A model generated the notes under the pieces. That model searched no databases. It was not told the DNA's origin and worked only from the letters and a program-made list of their open reading frames with translations. This document shows, piece by piece, positions 12,531 through 25,085 of a stretch of DNA of 64,000 bases. The translations under genes and the position numbers were made by a program. Every line of letters begins with the position of its first letter. Position 1 is the stretch's first letter. The DNA comes from Urechis unicinctus. Its lineage: Eukaryota > Annelida > Polychaeta > Xenopneusta > Urechidae. The DNA lies in contig CM067354.1 of assembly GCA_034190875.2 (NCBI GenBank), positions 2,601,539 to 2,665,538 on the forward strand, given 5' to 3'.

Positions 12531-13015
12531 ACTATCGTCTATGGATGATCTTCCAAATAATTAACCATTATCTTCCCTGGACCATCCTCCAGCCAAATGA
12601 CCAAAATTTTCCCCTATCCAACGACTCACCGATAACATTCCACTCATCCAGCGAATGCTCCTATTCAACCACTCTCCATCAAATCACTCGTCCAGTGAAT
12701 GCTTTATTTATTCAACCACTCTCGTTCGAGTCACTGATCCAGCGAATGTCCTATTTAACCACTCCTTGGTACTAACCTTTAACCATGAAGCCATGGATAC
12801 GTTCAACGCTGATTTGTTCGCTGATGTTGGTCGCAGACGCCACAATACAACCTACGGTACCGCTATCTTGTGGCTGGAGATCTAGCCAATCAGAAGAAGA
12901 GATTCATTGCTTGACGGACTAAATTGGTTTCATTATGTGTTGTCATAGGATTGGACTTTCCATTGGGTATAAATTACGGTCATGAATGGTGTTCTTTGTG
13001 ATATATAATCCTTAC

Positions 13016-13328
13016 TTGAGATAAGAAGACGAACGCGTCCTGTAGTAGAGTTGACTTCGCTGAAGCTGTAACGATCTCCATGAGGAAATTTTCCGAGTGC
13101 CTCCACGAAATCCGGATCAATGGTGTATCCCTTCGCCAGAACGAATAGTGACTTGCTGCCGAATTTGGACGGCAAGTCCGGGTTAGGGTTATCGGTCGAT
13201 CCTGTTCTGACAAAAATAAACAGCTGACTGTGGGTTGTCGGGATCGGGAGAGCACTCCATCTGCCACTGGCCGCCGCGTGGGTAAGGCTCGGTTTCCTTG
13301 GAATAAAATGTCTCGTAACTCTGGTACC
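13016..13328 (-). CDS. Ig-superfamily gene, V-like extracellular exon
   Basis: Minus-strand exon of 313 nt with acceptor ACATGTTACAG and donor A|GTAAGG. It starts in phase 0 and ends in phase 1, in agreement with the next exon at 11435-11769. It encodes about 104 residues including SQLFIFVRTG, a segment FGSKSLFVLAKGYTIDPDF and a DRYSFSEVNSTTGRVRLLIS tail that looks like the D-E-F strands of an Ig V-set domain. An N-glycosylation site (NST) is present. The exon that should precede it in phase 0 was not identified. Confidence 0.6.
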
Positions 13329-13680
13329 CTGTAACATGTAAACACAAAGGGATGACAGAACGGAAGGGACGTTAAAAAACGCCGTCATGGTTAATAGGCA
13401 AAGTGATTCGATATTCATGATTAACACTAAAATCCATGCAGTCATGCAGATAAAGCCTTGGTCAGTATAGCCATCACCAGAAACCAAACAAGCGAATTGC
13501 TTGGCGGAGTATGTATCTACATAAGCTGTTTAAACTGACTTAAATTACCAAAAACCTTGCTGGTTCTACTTTTCTGAGCAATTGTTGCATACTTCAGCAC
13601 AATCGTAAGCATAACCGTGTGGTTTCTTTGGCATGGTATACATGCTCGGATTGGATCATCTTGCAATTCACGGGAGTGAT

Positions 13681-13702
13681 GGAGGGGGGGGGGGGGGGGG
13701 GG
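13681..13702. repeat. Poly-G run
   Basis: About 20 G residues in an intron of the Ig-domain gene. The exact length is doubtful. Confidence 0.85.
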
Positions 13703-14149
13703 TAGAAAAAAGGCAAGTTTGGTGAAGCATAATTCGTGAAATTCATTCAAGATGAACTGACAGAGGGGCAAACAAAATTGAAGGATAGACGGACACAGGA
13801 GTGAAAGCATTAGAAGGGTTTGCCATACATAGCATACAAAGTTATTCCCCTAAGGGTTTTCATGATACAAAACATTGTTATACAGTGTTGATTATTATTT
13901 TTCAAGTAGGGTCAAGGTCACTGATAACTTTTCTAACCTAAACCTTGCGGGCAAAGTCACACATGTGTGGTTTTATTCATTTATATTTGAAGGAAGTGGT
14001 TTTCAGTTTGCAGTGATACATTAAGTTGGATCTGCACATGATTTGAGGCTGCTAGCTTGCATCCGGACAAACAGTGTCTTCAAAAGCTCCCAATTAGAGG
14101 GAAGGACGGCTAGAGAGGCGAACCAATCATGTTGGTGATAGGGTCACTG

Positions 14150-14665
14150 GAATGTTGTCACTTATCCATGGGTCCTAATGTTGTCACTTCTCAGTTGGTC
14201 TTTGTGTCATCATTCATATGTAGGTACCAATGTCTCCTCTCTATAAATCATAATGATCTCACCCCTCAGTAGGTTGTTATGATGTCACTTATCAATGGGT
14301 CGTACTGATGTCACCTCCCAATAGGTCCTAATGATGTCACTTATCAGTGGGTCGTGCTGATGTCACCTCCCAATAGGTCCTAATGATGTCACTTATCAGT
14401 GGGTCGTACTGATGTCACCTCCCAATAGGTCTTAATGATGTCTTTTATCAGTGGGTCGTACTGATGTCACCTCCCAAAAGGTCCTAATGATGTCAATTAT
14501 CAGTGGGTCGAATTGATGTCACTTCTCAGTAGGTCGTAATGGAGTCTTTTATCAGTGGGCCGTATTGATGTCACTTCCAGTAGGTCGTAATGGAGTCTTT
14601 TATCAGTGGGTCGTACTGCTGTCACTTCCAGTAGGTCGTTATGATGTCATTTCTCTGTTGATCGT
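14150..14665. repeat. 52-bp (2 x 26) tandem repeat
   Basis: Units of GATGTCACTTATCAGTGGGT plus CGTACTGATGTCACCTCCCA and ATAGGTCCTAAT. The two halves are themselves related (GATGTCAC-TT/CC-CA-T-GGTC), so the 52-bp unit arose from a 26-bp one. About eight full copies, diverging at both ends. Confidence 0.85.
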
Positions 14666-14829
14666 GATGATGTCACTTGTCTGCCAGACCATACATATCC
14701 CCGCCCTGTCCACTCGCCGTTTAGTCTTCAGTAGACTATGCTTGCTTCTGGTGTGGTCTCTTGTTGAGGCAGTTTTTTAGTACGATCCCAAGTGGTCTTT
14801 GAGTTGACCTGTTTATTGCCAGCTGCGGA

Positions 14830-14895
14830 ATGTATAATAGTCGTTAAGGGTAGGGTGTGGGTCGCGAGGTTCTGGTCTGGTTGGCAGTGTAGTAT
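14830..14895 (-). repeat. Dispersed inverted repeat, right arm
   Basis: Reverse complement of 12470-12530. It could be a transposon end pair or two SINE-like fragments in opposite orientation. Confidence 0.7.
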
Positions 14896-14999
14896 TGCAT
14901 ACCGCCACGGGTTACTCATGGAAAGAGGGTCATTCGACTATGTTTACCTTGCCACAGCTAACAACTTTCGCCTGGCCGATATTATTTGTTAGACAATGC

Positions 15000-15960
15000 T
15001 TCACATATTGGTATCCAAATTACCCTCGGTTATAGTCACACGGAGAATCAGTTCCTCTTTAATGATATAGCACCAGAAATTATGGTGGTATGTTTACTGA
15101 TACATTACATATTACTCTTAACTGATATGTTTACCTATAGATCGCTTGCTTCTCTTAAATTATAAATTCCCTTATACTCATCGATTGTGTTACAAATTTT
15201 GTTACTCATGCTTTAACAACTCAATCACTCATTACTTAATGCTCATCTGCTAACAGTTTAACTGCTCATCGGTTACTACTTATGTTTTCTAACACATCAC
15301 TCATTATTTAGTCATCATTGTTATGCACTCATCTAGTTGATGTCAATTTAGTCCATTAATATGCATCTTTTTACTGATAAATCACCCATTCTTCGGTACC
15401 CATCCGTTATATGATGAAACACCCATTTTTTATTCCCATCAGCTATCTGTTAATTCGCTCATTACGAAATACCCATCATTTTCTCTTTACTGATAATTTC
15501 ACTGAATTATATGCAGACTAAGTTATGGTAGCCAACTGGCGATGTGTTCCTTCAATGGTATGCATTTAATAAAGATATGGTACTCCACTGTGGTAAGCAA
15601 AGTCAAGGAACATAAACCATTTCGTTAAGGTGTTTTCCTCACCAGTGGCTTGGCACTTGACAATGTGCAAGGTTTGTCGATTCTAGATCGGAATAAACGA
15701 AGTTCCCCATGCACTGAGAATGCAGGGAGTTAGGGAAGACTAGGTAGTGCAAGGTATCTGGGAAGTGTATTATATGAAAGAAAATACAGTCGGGGCGTAG
15801 CCATTGATAAGCACTTACACACGTACGTAACATCAATTTGAAAAGTCCCTGACAGCCAAGAAAGTTTTCCTGATATGGCGTGAATGCACCTTTACCTGAG
15901 GTCACCATATGCGTTACAGGACGCCATGCAGCCAGGGGGAAATACGAGGACGTCTGCATT
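15000..15960. other. No gene; weak short repeats
   Basis: AT-rich intron-like sequence with scattered TTACTCATC / CACTCATTA words between 15180 and 15480, probably a worn-out short tandem array. No coding signal recognised. Confidence 0.4.
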
Positions 15961-15969
15961 CTGACTCAC

Positions 15970-16012
15970 CTGCAAAAAGCGTCCAGAAGACGAGCGCACC
16001 TGTCACACACAT
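15970..16012 (-). CDS. Signal-peptide exon of the Ig-domain gene
   Basis: ATG-initiated minus-strand exon encoding MCVTGALVFWTLFA, a typical hydrophobic secretion signal, followed by a strong donor G|GTGAGT. It ends in phase 1. It lies upstream of the Ig exons on the same strand and is the best candidate for their first coding exon. Phase shows that at least one more exon must lie between it and 13328. The assignment to the same gene is inference from order, strand and protein class. Confidence 0.45.
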
Positions 16013-17362
16013 CCTGACGCGACCCTTTCTTCTCTGATTATATTTTCCCAATCGGTGATGGTTCCGTGTCGTCACCCTTAATTCGGCTTATTCCAGCAAA
16101 GCTTTTTCAACCCAGTAGCTAAGATGCAAGGAGCAGTTAGCTTTATGGAAGTCTGCTGCTGTCGTTCTTTACCCAGAGATACAGAAATTGATTGCTACCT
16201 CTACCCCATTTGGTGTGTATGACGCACTGTTACAGTGGCTTTAGTAGGTAGCGAGTCATTTGGGTCATCAACATCAGCAGCGGCGTTGACGGGTGGGGGT
16301 ACTCGGTATATTTATGTGTGTAGACGAGGGTAGACGTGATTCACGCCATGACCCACCGTCCGCCGCATGGTACTAGCTGACATATGACATATGTGGTTAA
16401 CAAATTATTGGAAAGGATGAGAACATTGACCCTGTCATTGCCCAGCAGATTAGTCAAGTGCTAATACCACAAGGTCTTCCACGGAGAGTTATGAGTATCT
16501 AGCATGTAGCTGATGTTCCACGCTGCTCTGCACACGGCCAGTGGTTCTTGTAGAGCTAGAAAAGACGTGTTTGCTATTGCATGGTCACGTGGGCTATATG
16601 TGTACAAAATACAAGGCCACAGAGAGTCCAAGTGTTTTTCCCCTTATCATCATCGTCACCATGCGATAACATTCTAATTGCGACGGCACTTACTGTGAAC
16701 ATTATAATGCTGAATTATATATGCAACAATGCAAATTAAAAAACCTCGATTACCAATGATAAGTTATGTGGAACAAGTAAAATTACAATTTCTGTTAGTA
16801 GCGTTTCACTTAATCTTTGATGACGTCAATTTAATTTCCTGTTGCGTTTGTGGTTATTCATCAAAACTATTCTATGTAACTCTTGACTTTGGAATTCACT
16901 TGTAATGGTTCTTATTAAGTATAACCCAGGATTTGGTTTTGTCAGATTATTCATATTTTTAACGTAAACTATATGTGAAATAGAATATACTGCGATAATT
17001 TGTTGTGCTTGGGCCTCAACTGGATTCCAGGGAGATGGGATAATACTGTGTCTTCCTGGTGAGCGACAAGCAACTAGATTAACGGTTGGCGAGCAAAAGA
17101 CTCTTGAGAAAACCCCGTTATAACCTTCTCAAATCTGGGGGCAGCTAGGTAATATTGTGACACGGTCACAGTTAATGCAAAGCTAGCTGCGAGATTGAGG
17201 AGATATTGGGAAAAAAACCGAGCTTTTTGCTGATTGGCTGAGAGGAGGGTGCCATGCGATAAACAAGTAGAGCAAGCAGTGGTCTGAGCTGAGATGCCAG
17301 AGGAGATCAAGAACAAGCTGTTCTTCCGGTAAAATTGGCACGAACCGAGAACTGCGCAATAT
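16013..17362. other. Upstream/intergenic, no gene seen
   Basis: Non-repetitive sequence upstream of the signal-peptide exon. It should include the promoter of the Ig-domain gene, but no clear core element stands out. Confidence 0.35.
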
Positions 17363-17626
17363 TTGAGGGACATGGAGGTGTCACGTTCAAATTATGAGGT
17401 TTTTGCTTCAGTCAAGAAGCAGATAAAGCATGAAGCTATTATGATCCAAAAGGCACAGAAACCTCTCACTGTTGCGTTATCAGCAGCAGTGTACCTCCTT
17501 AATGCTTTTATTCAAGCAGAGAAGGCCGGGGTACATGCCTTCCAGTGTCAAATCCCTGACAGACTCTCCGATACTGTCATTTTACTTTACGACTTTTCCA
17601 TATCACATGTTTACCGAATGAGTTGA
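17363..17626 (+). CDS. Hypothetical 87-aa ORF, possibly gag-like fragment
   Basis: Unrecognised open frame that reads as plausible protein rather than repeat. It has an amphipathic helix-rich segment (SRSNYEVFASVKKQIKHEAI then MIQKAQKPLTVALSAAVYLL). The pattern of two helices around IQKAQKPL recalls transposon gag-like coding exons in invertebrates, but I cannot name a family. There is no start context or splice evidence, and the Met may be internal. Confidence 0.25.
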   Translation: MRDMEVSRSNYEVFASVKKQIKHEAIMIQKAQKPLTVALSAAVYLLNAFIQAEKAGVHAFQCQIPDRLSDTVILLYDFSISHVYRMS

Positions 17627-17910
17627 TTTGGACACCCATCACTAAGATGATGAAGCCAATTTATTCAAAGCCTAGACAATCAGGATATATCTAGAGTTGT
17701 ATTTGGATGACTCGTACCTTCATAGGGATAATGAATCCAAATCCCTTTATAATGTCAACGCCACTGCCCAGTCGTTTCATGATTTAGGGCTCAGTTTAAT
17801 GATACCTGTACAAACAATCTCGATTAAACCTCTATGACCTTCAATATTAGGCCACATCGAGTGACCAACATACAGTCACTCGCTAGTGATATAGTCCAGC
17901 TGCCAGAAGA

Positions 17911-18063
<153 letters not shown>

Positions 18064-18339
18064 GTACATATACACTCGAACTATTTTGAAAAGTGAGGGG
18101 TTGAGGGTGGAGCTGTCGGGAAGGGCTCCATTCCTCACTCACTCCGCCGAAGTGTATTGAATCAGCTGCATTATGCACACCAAGGCACTGAGAAGTGTTG
18201 GCTATTGGACAAAAGTTGAGTGTTATGGGACAGCGTTATTGAGCATGTTGTGCTGCCATGCAATCCAGTCGATATCAGACACGTTATTGCTCTGGTGACG
18301 TCGGTGAAAGATGATTTTATATGCAACCAAATATATACA

Positions 18340-18670
18340 TTTCTATTGTTACATATCATACTGCCGGTGCACGCTTGAGCGTCGCCTGTCACATTAAACC
18401 CAGCATCAGAGGTACAAAAGAACTACCGGACCGTTAGACAGATTGATTGATTCCCTGGCCCTCTCCGTCAGCGCCTGAAAACATCGTCATTGAAGTGATA
18501 CACTTTTTTCGGTCTGGAACTGGAGGAGAATTAAATGGAAGCACAACACGCACCGACACAGCGCGTCTGGTTTGATCCGCCTTGTAGCCCCGGTTACACT
18601 GACACAGGTGCGTGTTGTGCGTGTTGATGCAGTGATGACATCTACCCCGCCCCGTTCTCCAATGCACTCA
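18340..18670 (-). pseudogene. EGF-like domain exons, locus copy 1 (damaged)
   Basis: Minus-strand sequence with two EGF-like modules. The first is recognisable as HHCINTHNTHLCQCNRGYKAD. The second is damaged: its DAGFNVTGDAQACTG end is in a different frame from its start (DGEGQGINQS), with a stop between. The second module has a better preserved paralogue at 28370-28560. Together with 18804-19070 and 20700-20940 it forms locus copy 1 of an EGF/WSC-type secreted or membrane protein gene. Confidence 0.6.
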
Positions 18671-18803
18671 TGTAATCTGATGAAAAGACAGCATTAAATC
18701 AATCACACTCATACAGTTCGAATTAGCTGTTCAGACTACGCATTGAACCGTTTTACCTGACGTTCTCATTCCAACTGACCTATACATGTTTTGTTGTCCC
18801 TAT

Positions 18804-19070
18804 CTAGCCTGTATCCATCCTGACATCCCTGATCAGGTGAGATCCAGATGTGTAAGTAAAGTTGTTACATGATTCATCCACACCAGCGCCCTCTCCCACG
18901 CCCTCATCCTCATCTGGGGAGGTAACCATCAATGAGCCACCATCACACAAGCATAAAACCATTTTTGAACGTGAATATCCTAAATCACCACATGGAACGG
19001 ATTTGCCGACCAGCGATGCAAAGTAGCTCTTATCGCCTCTTGCAGTAACTAAGAAGGCTCTAGGAGGCAA
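18804..19070 (-). pseudogene. Unnamed extracellular exon, locus copy 1
   Basis: Minus-strand open segment whose end reads ESCNNFTYTSGSHLIRDVRM. The underlying DNA (about 18750-18960) is similar to 28790-28977, where the Polinton interrupts the paralogue. The domain is not recognised. It carries a glycosylation site (NFT) and Cys residues, compatible with an extracellular module. Confidence 0.4.
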
Positions 19071-19079
19071 GATTGTTCG

Positions 19080-20200
19080 TCATGAGACGATGAGATGGAT
19101 TGAAACACGATATGTGAATTGTCTTGGTGCAGTACGCTGATTACTGTCATATTGATGGCCGTTAACGCACAAGTGTTAGTGGGAAGTAACGTTCACTGGT
19201 TGACTGTCACAAAATTGATGACAATCCTCTTCACGCCCTTTGAACTAATGGGTAACCTCTACTAGCTACTTGTACCGCGTGGAGGTGTGCCACTTGACGG
19301 GAGAGTAGAAGCTGGATCTTAAGAGAAGATCGTTTAAAACAAGTGGAACCTAAAGACGCCAGAACATAGCAGAGCCATCTCATGGCTTAGAGGTAATTGC
19401 GAGTGCTATTCATCAGTCACCGAATTGACACGATACCAAATATCAAATTGGTGTTCAGTACATTGTCAAAAGACAATAAGTGTTGAATAATAGAGAAGTA
19501 TCACTGAATTTCCAGTAATATTTTATTAGTGCCAACATCCAATTGGATACATAATTCCAACATCTAGCATACTAGAGGTTATTCTTTTTCGTACTGTGGC
19601 ATCTAAAATCTGTCATTTCTATTGTAAGCATAGGATTAAACTCTGTCTTTTGATAAACGAGGAAAAACCCTGTAAAGACCAAGACTACCGCCCTCAGCTG
19701 ACTATGTATCTTGCGCCCGGTATCTCACTGTGTGATGCTTCTGGTGCAGGGATCACGTGATCACTGCTAATACACATGCTCCCCTTCCCGATGCTCTGTG
19801 TTGACAGGGAAATAGAGAAAGCTTAAGTGCGTGACATTGCTCATCTGCTGACACGCAAACAGTGTTAGGCACTCCTGTGATATGATGGACGCAAGAGTGG
19901 ATCATACCACAGGCTGTCTGGGCACACATTGTGGGTAAATGCCCAATACCTCTTGTGATAAGCGTTATATATAACTTACTATAGCGCTCCACGTGACCCA
20001 AACGCACTAGGTGGCGTTGCTATGTTTTGGGGGCATCCCCGTTATTGCGTTTTACCATTCCAATGTTAACAAGATAATAGTATTTGTGTAAAATATAGCA
20101 CCACCTCCATGATATCGCACTTCCAAAGTGCTTGCTGAGAAAAGTTCTGCATAACCCTGTGTATTGTAGCATTTGTGACACACTTATCTATTCATTGTAT
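19080..20200. other. No recognisable gene
   Basis: Unique sequence without long frames or repeats; probably intronic or intergenic to the EGF/WSC locus. Confidence 0.4.
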
Positions 20201-20208
20201 CACACTCT

Positions 20209-20394
20209 TCAATATCTGATACACAAAGGGGCGTGGTTTTTAGCGTGAATATTCATGTGTGCTTGAGTGCGAGACTGCGTCATCCACCGACCCTGACATA
20301 GCGATGCGTTGTTGTGGTCGACCAGGTATTTGTCATGACAGAAGCATTTATTCAGTGCATCTGCTCCATCGCTGAACTCACCCGGATCACACAT
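20209..20394 (-). CDS. Cys-containing extracellular exon candidate
   Basis: Minus-strand frame beginning MCDPGEFSDGADALNKCFCH, with five Cys in the first 34 residues or so (through SLCQG). It resembles a fragment of a small disulfide module of the same secreted gene as its neighbours. Splice sites are not convincing, so this is tentative. Confidence 0.3.
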   Translation of the reverse strand: MCDPGEFSDGADALNKCFCHDKYLVDHNNASLCQGRWMTQSRTQAHMNIHAKNHAPLCIRY

Positions 20395-20759
20395 TGGAAA
20401 CAGAGTGACCAGCAGGCTTTATCTAGAGGATGGCTGCAATGATATCGCCAAGTACGGGTATGATACATTGATAAATGTACTTGGATATTGTATCTGCTGG
20501 TTGCTTTTTCCAAGAATGTGCGAATCAAGGAATTAACAGTCGTTTATGAAACGTTTAGTGAGATGGGGATATTTAAGTGACATCGAAAAAAACCCCCATA
20601 CCCGTATCCTTGTGCGTGATCGTGCAATGATTCTCGCAAGTCTGTACATTTTAATGATTGCGGCAGTCAAGTCAGATTGCACACAGTACTTGTAGATCAA
20701 TCAAATGAAAAAAATGTATGTAGCTAGATATGAAATACATAAAGTACAAGTCAAACAAA

Positions 20760-20930
20760 CATTGACACATTCCCTGATGATGTACCTATATAGACAGCGA
20801 ATCGGAGGTTACCATCGTAATGTTGGGGGCGTCACCTGCACATGGCGTCTCACATTCATTCCCTGCACGAACATCATCAAGCAATTTGTCTATGGACAGA
20901 AGTCCCGCTGTTGACACTGGGTGACACACC
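20760..20930 (-). pseudogene. WSC-domain exon, locus copy 1 (decayed)
   Basis: Minus-strand DNA that encodes ECETPCAGDAPN, matching the CETLCAGDASQ segment of the WSC exon at 44555-44720. The following CGG motif is lost and a TAG precedes the GTACAT donor position, so this copy looks dead. Confidence 0.55.
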
Positions 20931-22149
20931 TGGCCATCGTCTGTTCAGTTGCTATTGAGCAAATCTATCTCAAAGACTCGGTGTGTTATATGGCGCCTAA
21001 AAAGGTAGGAGGAAATAGGAATAGATCAGAATAAATACGGAAGTAAAATGTAGTCTAAAACAACTCAACTGTTTATAATTTCATTAAATGAGTTGATTTA
21101 AGCGATATCCCTTTAGAATTACTTTTATTGCCTAAAATCTGTATCAATCCAATATCTCTAATATAATCAAGTATTTGAGATTGATCAACTGTTTAGAACA
21201 ATTACGAAAGACTTTGTACTCATAAATGATTGAAGCACTTTCGATGAGAATGTGCTGACATTGGGGGGGGGGGGGGGAATGCATATTAAACTTTGATAGA
21301 CAATAATTGACGGGGAAAGGGGGGGGGGGAGGTGCCATAGGCGCGTAGGACATGAAGGCTGTATGATTTGATGCTACTGATGACTGACACACTATTCACC
21401 ACCTCCAACCCCCACGATGACGCTCTGTTTATGTATGACAAATATCACAAGTCTAGTATAGAGATGATTGATTGACCCATAAGGAATCGACTAATTTCAT
21501 TTATGTAAAGAATACAACCGGCTTATCGGGGTTAAAAAGAACAATGGCCTTCTGAGCTTATTCTAACATTAACATACTAGCCCATACCATCTAATAAATC
21601 ACACAAGTCAGTTTACTGGGTGATGTTAGCACGAGGTTCATTCCGATGTTGATCCGTTAGTAAATAAAAATTACCGATTTTTGCTTTAGTTACTTAAAAA
21701 ACTTCACAGCTGAGTAGAGCATCGGCAATGATTCACGGACAATAATGAATCACCAGTGTTGTATGGAGAGTTGTTGGAACCCACAAACCAATAGACGCTC
21801 AACCTTGAATGGGCGCTCTTACGTAGGTTTAATTAGTTCTCATAGTTTGCCTCTCGCCAGCTGTCTCATGCACTGATTATCACTTTCACTCGGAAAACAA
21901 GGCCCCATTGGGTCTGTTGGGGACTCAAATACCCTCATTCGCTGCCTCAAATGTTTATGTTTGTGGATGCATTCAAAAGCAATACTGCTACGCAACAAAC
22001 AGCTAGACTTTGGTGACAAAATCCTTTCCTCGCAGCAAGGTTGGAACCGCTGACGTCATTATAATGCGTGCGTAAACCGCACCAGACGAAGGGAGCACTC
22101 ATTGTTGGAATATAGCACAACAACATCAATGACCGAAGTATCACTTGCA

Positions 22150-22510
22150 ACTGTGCGCTGGAGAGAGGGGGTTATGCATGTACATTGTCTGTTGACGACC
22201 TTACAGAGAGAGGTTGACATTGTCTGTTGACGACCGTAGAGAGAGGGGGTTATGCTGTCTGCTGACAAGCCTAGAGGGAGTATGTTACGCTGTTGCCTGA
22301 CGACCTTAGTGAGAAGAGGATACGTTGTCTTCTGGCTACCCAAGAGAGATGAAGTTACGCTGTCTGCTGTCGACCCTTGAGAGAAGATGTTCCGTCGTCT
22401 GCTGACGACCCTAGAGAGATGAGGTTACGCTGTATGCTGACGACCCCATAGAGAAGGGGCTCTACATCGTCCATAATCGACCCCGGAGAGAGGGGTTTAC
22501 GCTGGGTGCT
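22150..22510. repeat. G-rich ~35-bp minisatellite (copy B)
   Basis: Same unit as at 4270-5240, with about ten diverged copies. Confidence 0.8.
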
Positions 22511-22549
22511 ACTATACGTCCAATCTGACTCTGCTCCATCGACACAAGT

Positions 22550-22775
22550 CTCTCTCTTCTTAGGTTTCAGACATTGTAGGTTTTACAATATATGGAATTG
22601 CAGATGCATTAATGACCATGTATGGGAAAGGCCGACGGAGCCGTTTGATGATGAACAATGTGCGGTTCCAGATTGCAATGTTTCAGTTAGCGGGATTGAC
22701 GAGCATGACGAAACTGTTCACCAAGTTAATGAGAGGCCATTAAAGATGGGGTGGGTTAATAGTACATTTTCCCTG

Positions 22776-22812
<37 letters not shown>

Positions 22813-24280
22813 CCATCATCATCATCACTATCATCATTACTGTCGTCATTACTTACCTCATTATTTATCAAGAGAGAGCAGCAAGAGAGTTAAACCGATA
22901 TTCACACAAGCAATCGCAGACAGCAAACATATTACCTGCAAATCATTTTCACATCCATGGTAAGAAAAATAATTGAAAAACTTGCTTGAGACAAAATGAC
23001 AGAACACTAACTTAAACATAACTTATCAAATAAACCTCAGTTTTCTGTGTTAGCGGTCATGTCTGCCCAACCTTTTGGAATTTTTAGAGGACATTGCCAA
23101 ATTGTTAGCTGACAAACTCATTGTCCACAACATCTTCAACATCGAATTAGCGGTGGTGATAAATGGCGTTGAGTCCGATAAGGTGTGTGTTATTAGTGCT
23201 GACGGTTGGGGTCGGCACTGGGACCCGCTCATTTCTTAATCTGCAAATGATCTAGACAGCCCTGTTGACATAATATTACAAAATGTGCATTTGACACCAA
23301 ACGTTATAGCTTTAAACACAGCTTAGATATAAAGTTAGACGAGGGAAATGATTGGCAGATATACGCAAATGCGAAGTACTGCATACAGGTCGGGCAAATG
23401 GAAAGTTTGAATACAGAATTGGCATTTCTACTGTGGTGGTGTGTTTGGTCCTAATTGGTTAGTATTCTTTGAATGTGACATAAATATATCAGCAAATGCA
23501 CAAATACGTGCTGCTTCTAATCTCGTAGCTGGCATGTCTGAGAATGGCTATGAAAGAAGATTACTATGGCTGACAACACACAACACGGTCTGTTTCTGCG
23601 GGACCCTCATTCGGGTATAAAAAATGTTCAGTGGATTAGATAATAATTGATCATGTTTCAACTTTATTTAATTAGTAATCCGATGTTGGTGACCATTGAC
23701 AGGGCATCTATATATCAATGGACCTAACAGGTTTTTTTTGCCCTTCTCACTCACCATCATTAGGTATTGGGTGGCCATCATTACAAATCATATAATGCTA
23801 TGGAGCAAACCCGTCAGTATATAAGTCAATAGAACAAGTCTCACGCGGACAAGCTGGAGGCGAGGTATAGACACGCAAAATGGACTTCGACACATGTTAA
23901 CACAAACGCTTTGTAAACATTTATACCAGGCAGTCGTAACACCGCACATTGAGATATGGTGCAATTCCAGAAAGACAAGGAGAAATGCAAAAATGGTCAT
24001 CTAAGCAATTACAATATACTACGGCGCTCGTAACATTTCAGGATATTTATAAAATGCATTCGCATATATGCCATAGGCAAATACCCACACATCTCTGCAA
24101 CTCTATTAAATCAGACAACCACAACGTACGAATTGCAATTCACATACGTCCACCACCATTTCAAAAGCATAAGCCAGCGATTACAAAAATATAAAGAGGC
24201 ATGTCCATGGAATGACATGCCAAATGCATAACGCTGCACAATATCAAAAGTTGTTCTGCAGAATTCATTAATCTGTATAA
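22550..24280 (+). mobile_element. Non-LTR retrotransposon fossil, copy B
   Basis: Plus-strand relic. An intact early stretch reads NDHVWERPTEPFDDEQCAVP then DCNVSVSGIDEHDETVHQ (22600-22740). An RT remnant lies at 22880-23230, and a C-terminal piece at 23950-24200 reads RQIPTHLCNSIKSDNHNVR then PPPFQKHKP. Frameshifts are frequent and an ATC trinucleotide run interrupts it. The C-terminal piece is shared with copy C at 56290-56430. Confidence 0.75.
22776..22850. repeat. (CAT)n trinucleotide run
   Basis: About 20 ATC/CAT units with interruptions, inside retrotransposon copy B. Confidence 0.9.
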
Positions 24281-24867
24281 TTGATTGGTAATATAGACAC
24301 ACTCGAATAACCGATAGCCTTATTTCGTTTCAGTATTAATTCCATTATTGTAAGTAAATGTGGCTGCCTGAAATATATTACCGTATTCAAAATAGGCGTC
24401 ATAATTAAGCAATCCTGTTGGGATCAATTAATATATTGGAGGTTATTGCAAATTGGATATTAACATTATATATGTCTTAATATCAATATTTGTGTTTCAA
24501 CAATAGTCTTTGATAAAGTCGAGTTGCAATGGGTAAGATGGGTTTTTTAAAATCAATTATTATTGGTTATATTTGTATAATTTGAAGGTATGATTAAGGA
24601 AGTATTTCATTTGCATTATTATTCTTAGACTAGACAGACAAAAGATAAACGCTTTGCTGGTGAGTGCCGAGCGTTGTCAAACAATCTGCCAGTCCGCCCA
24701 GTGTACATTCAGAGTATGGATAGTTTGCATTCAACAAAAGTGTGGAGAACAGAAAGCAGCCGCAGTGACGAATCTATTGAGTCAATGCCTCATGAATGGC
24801 GTAAGTCGACGCACAGCATCTGTGTTACGTCTCGTGACTAAAACAGCACACAAACTCACGGTGCGAT

Positions 24868-25085
24868 GTAACCTGGGAATGACTTGTTCAGTGAACGCTT
24901 CTTGGGACAGCAGGGGTGTAACGTGGGAATGGCATGTTCAGTAAAAGCTTCATGGGACAGCAGGGGTGTAACGTGGGAATGGCATGTTCAGTAAAAGCTT
25001 CATGGGACAGTAGGGGTGTAACGTGGGAATGGCATGTTCAGTAAAAGCTTCATGGGACAGTAGGGGTGTAACGTGGGAATAACTT
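24868..25085. repeat. 50-bp tandem repeat, ~4 copies
   Basis: Units of GTAACGTGGGAATGGCATGT plus TCAGTAAAAGCTTCATGGGA. The array starts exactly where composite repeat copy B ends. Confidence 0.9.

Larger units (their letters stand above)
20990..24866. repeat. Composite interspersed repeat, copy B
   Basis: Collinear with copy A from about 1850 onward (AT leader, decayed 109-aa ORF at 21947-22150, short G-rich minisatellite, non-LTR fossil, AT-rich trailer, closing segment ending near 24866). Shorter than A and C because the leader and minisatellite are reduced. Confidence 0.7.
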
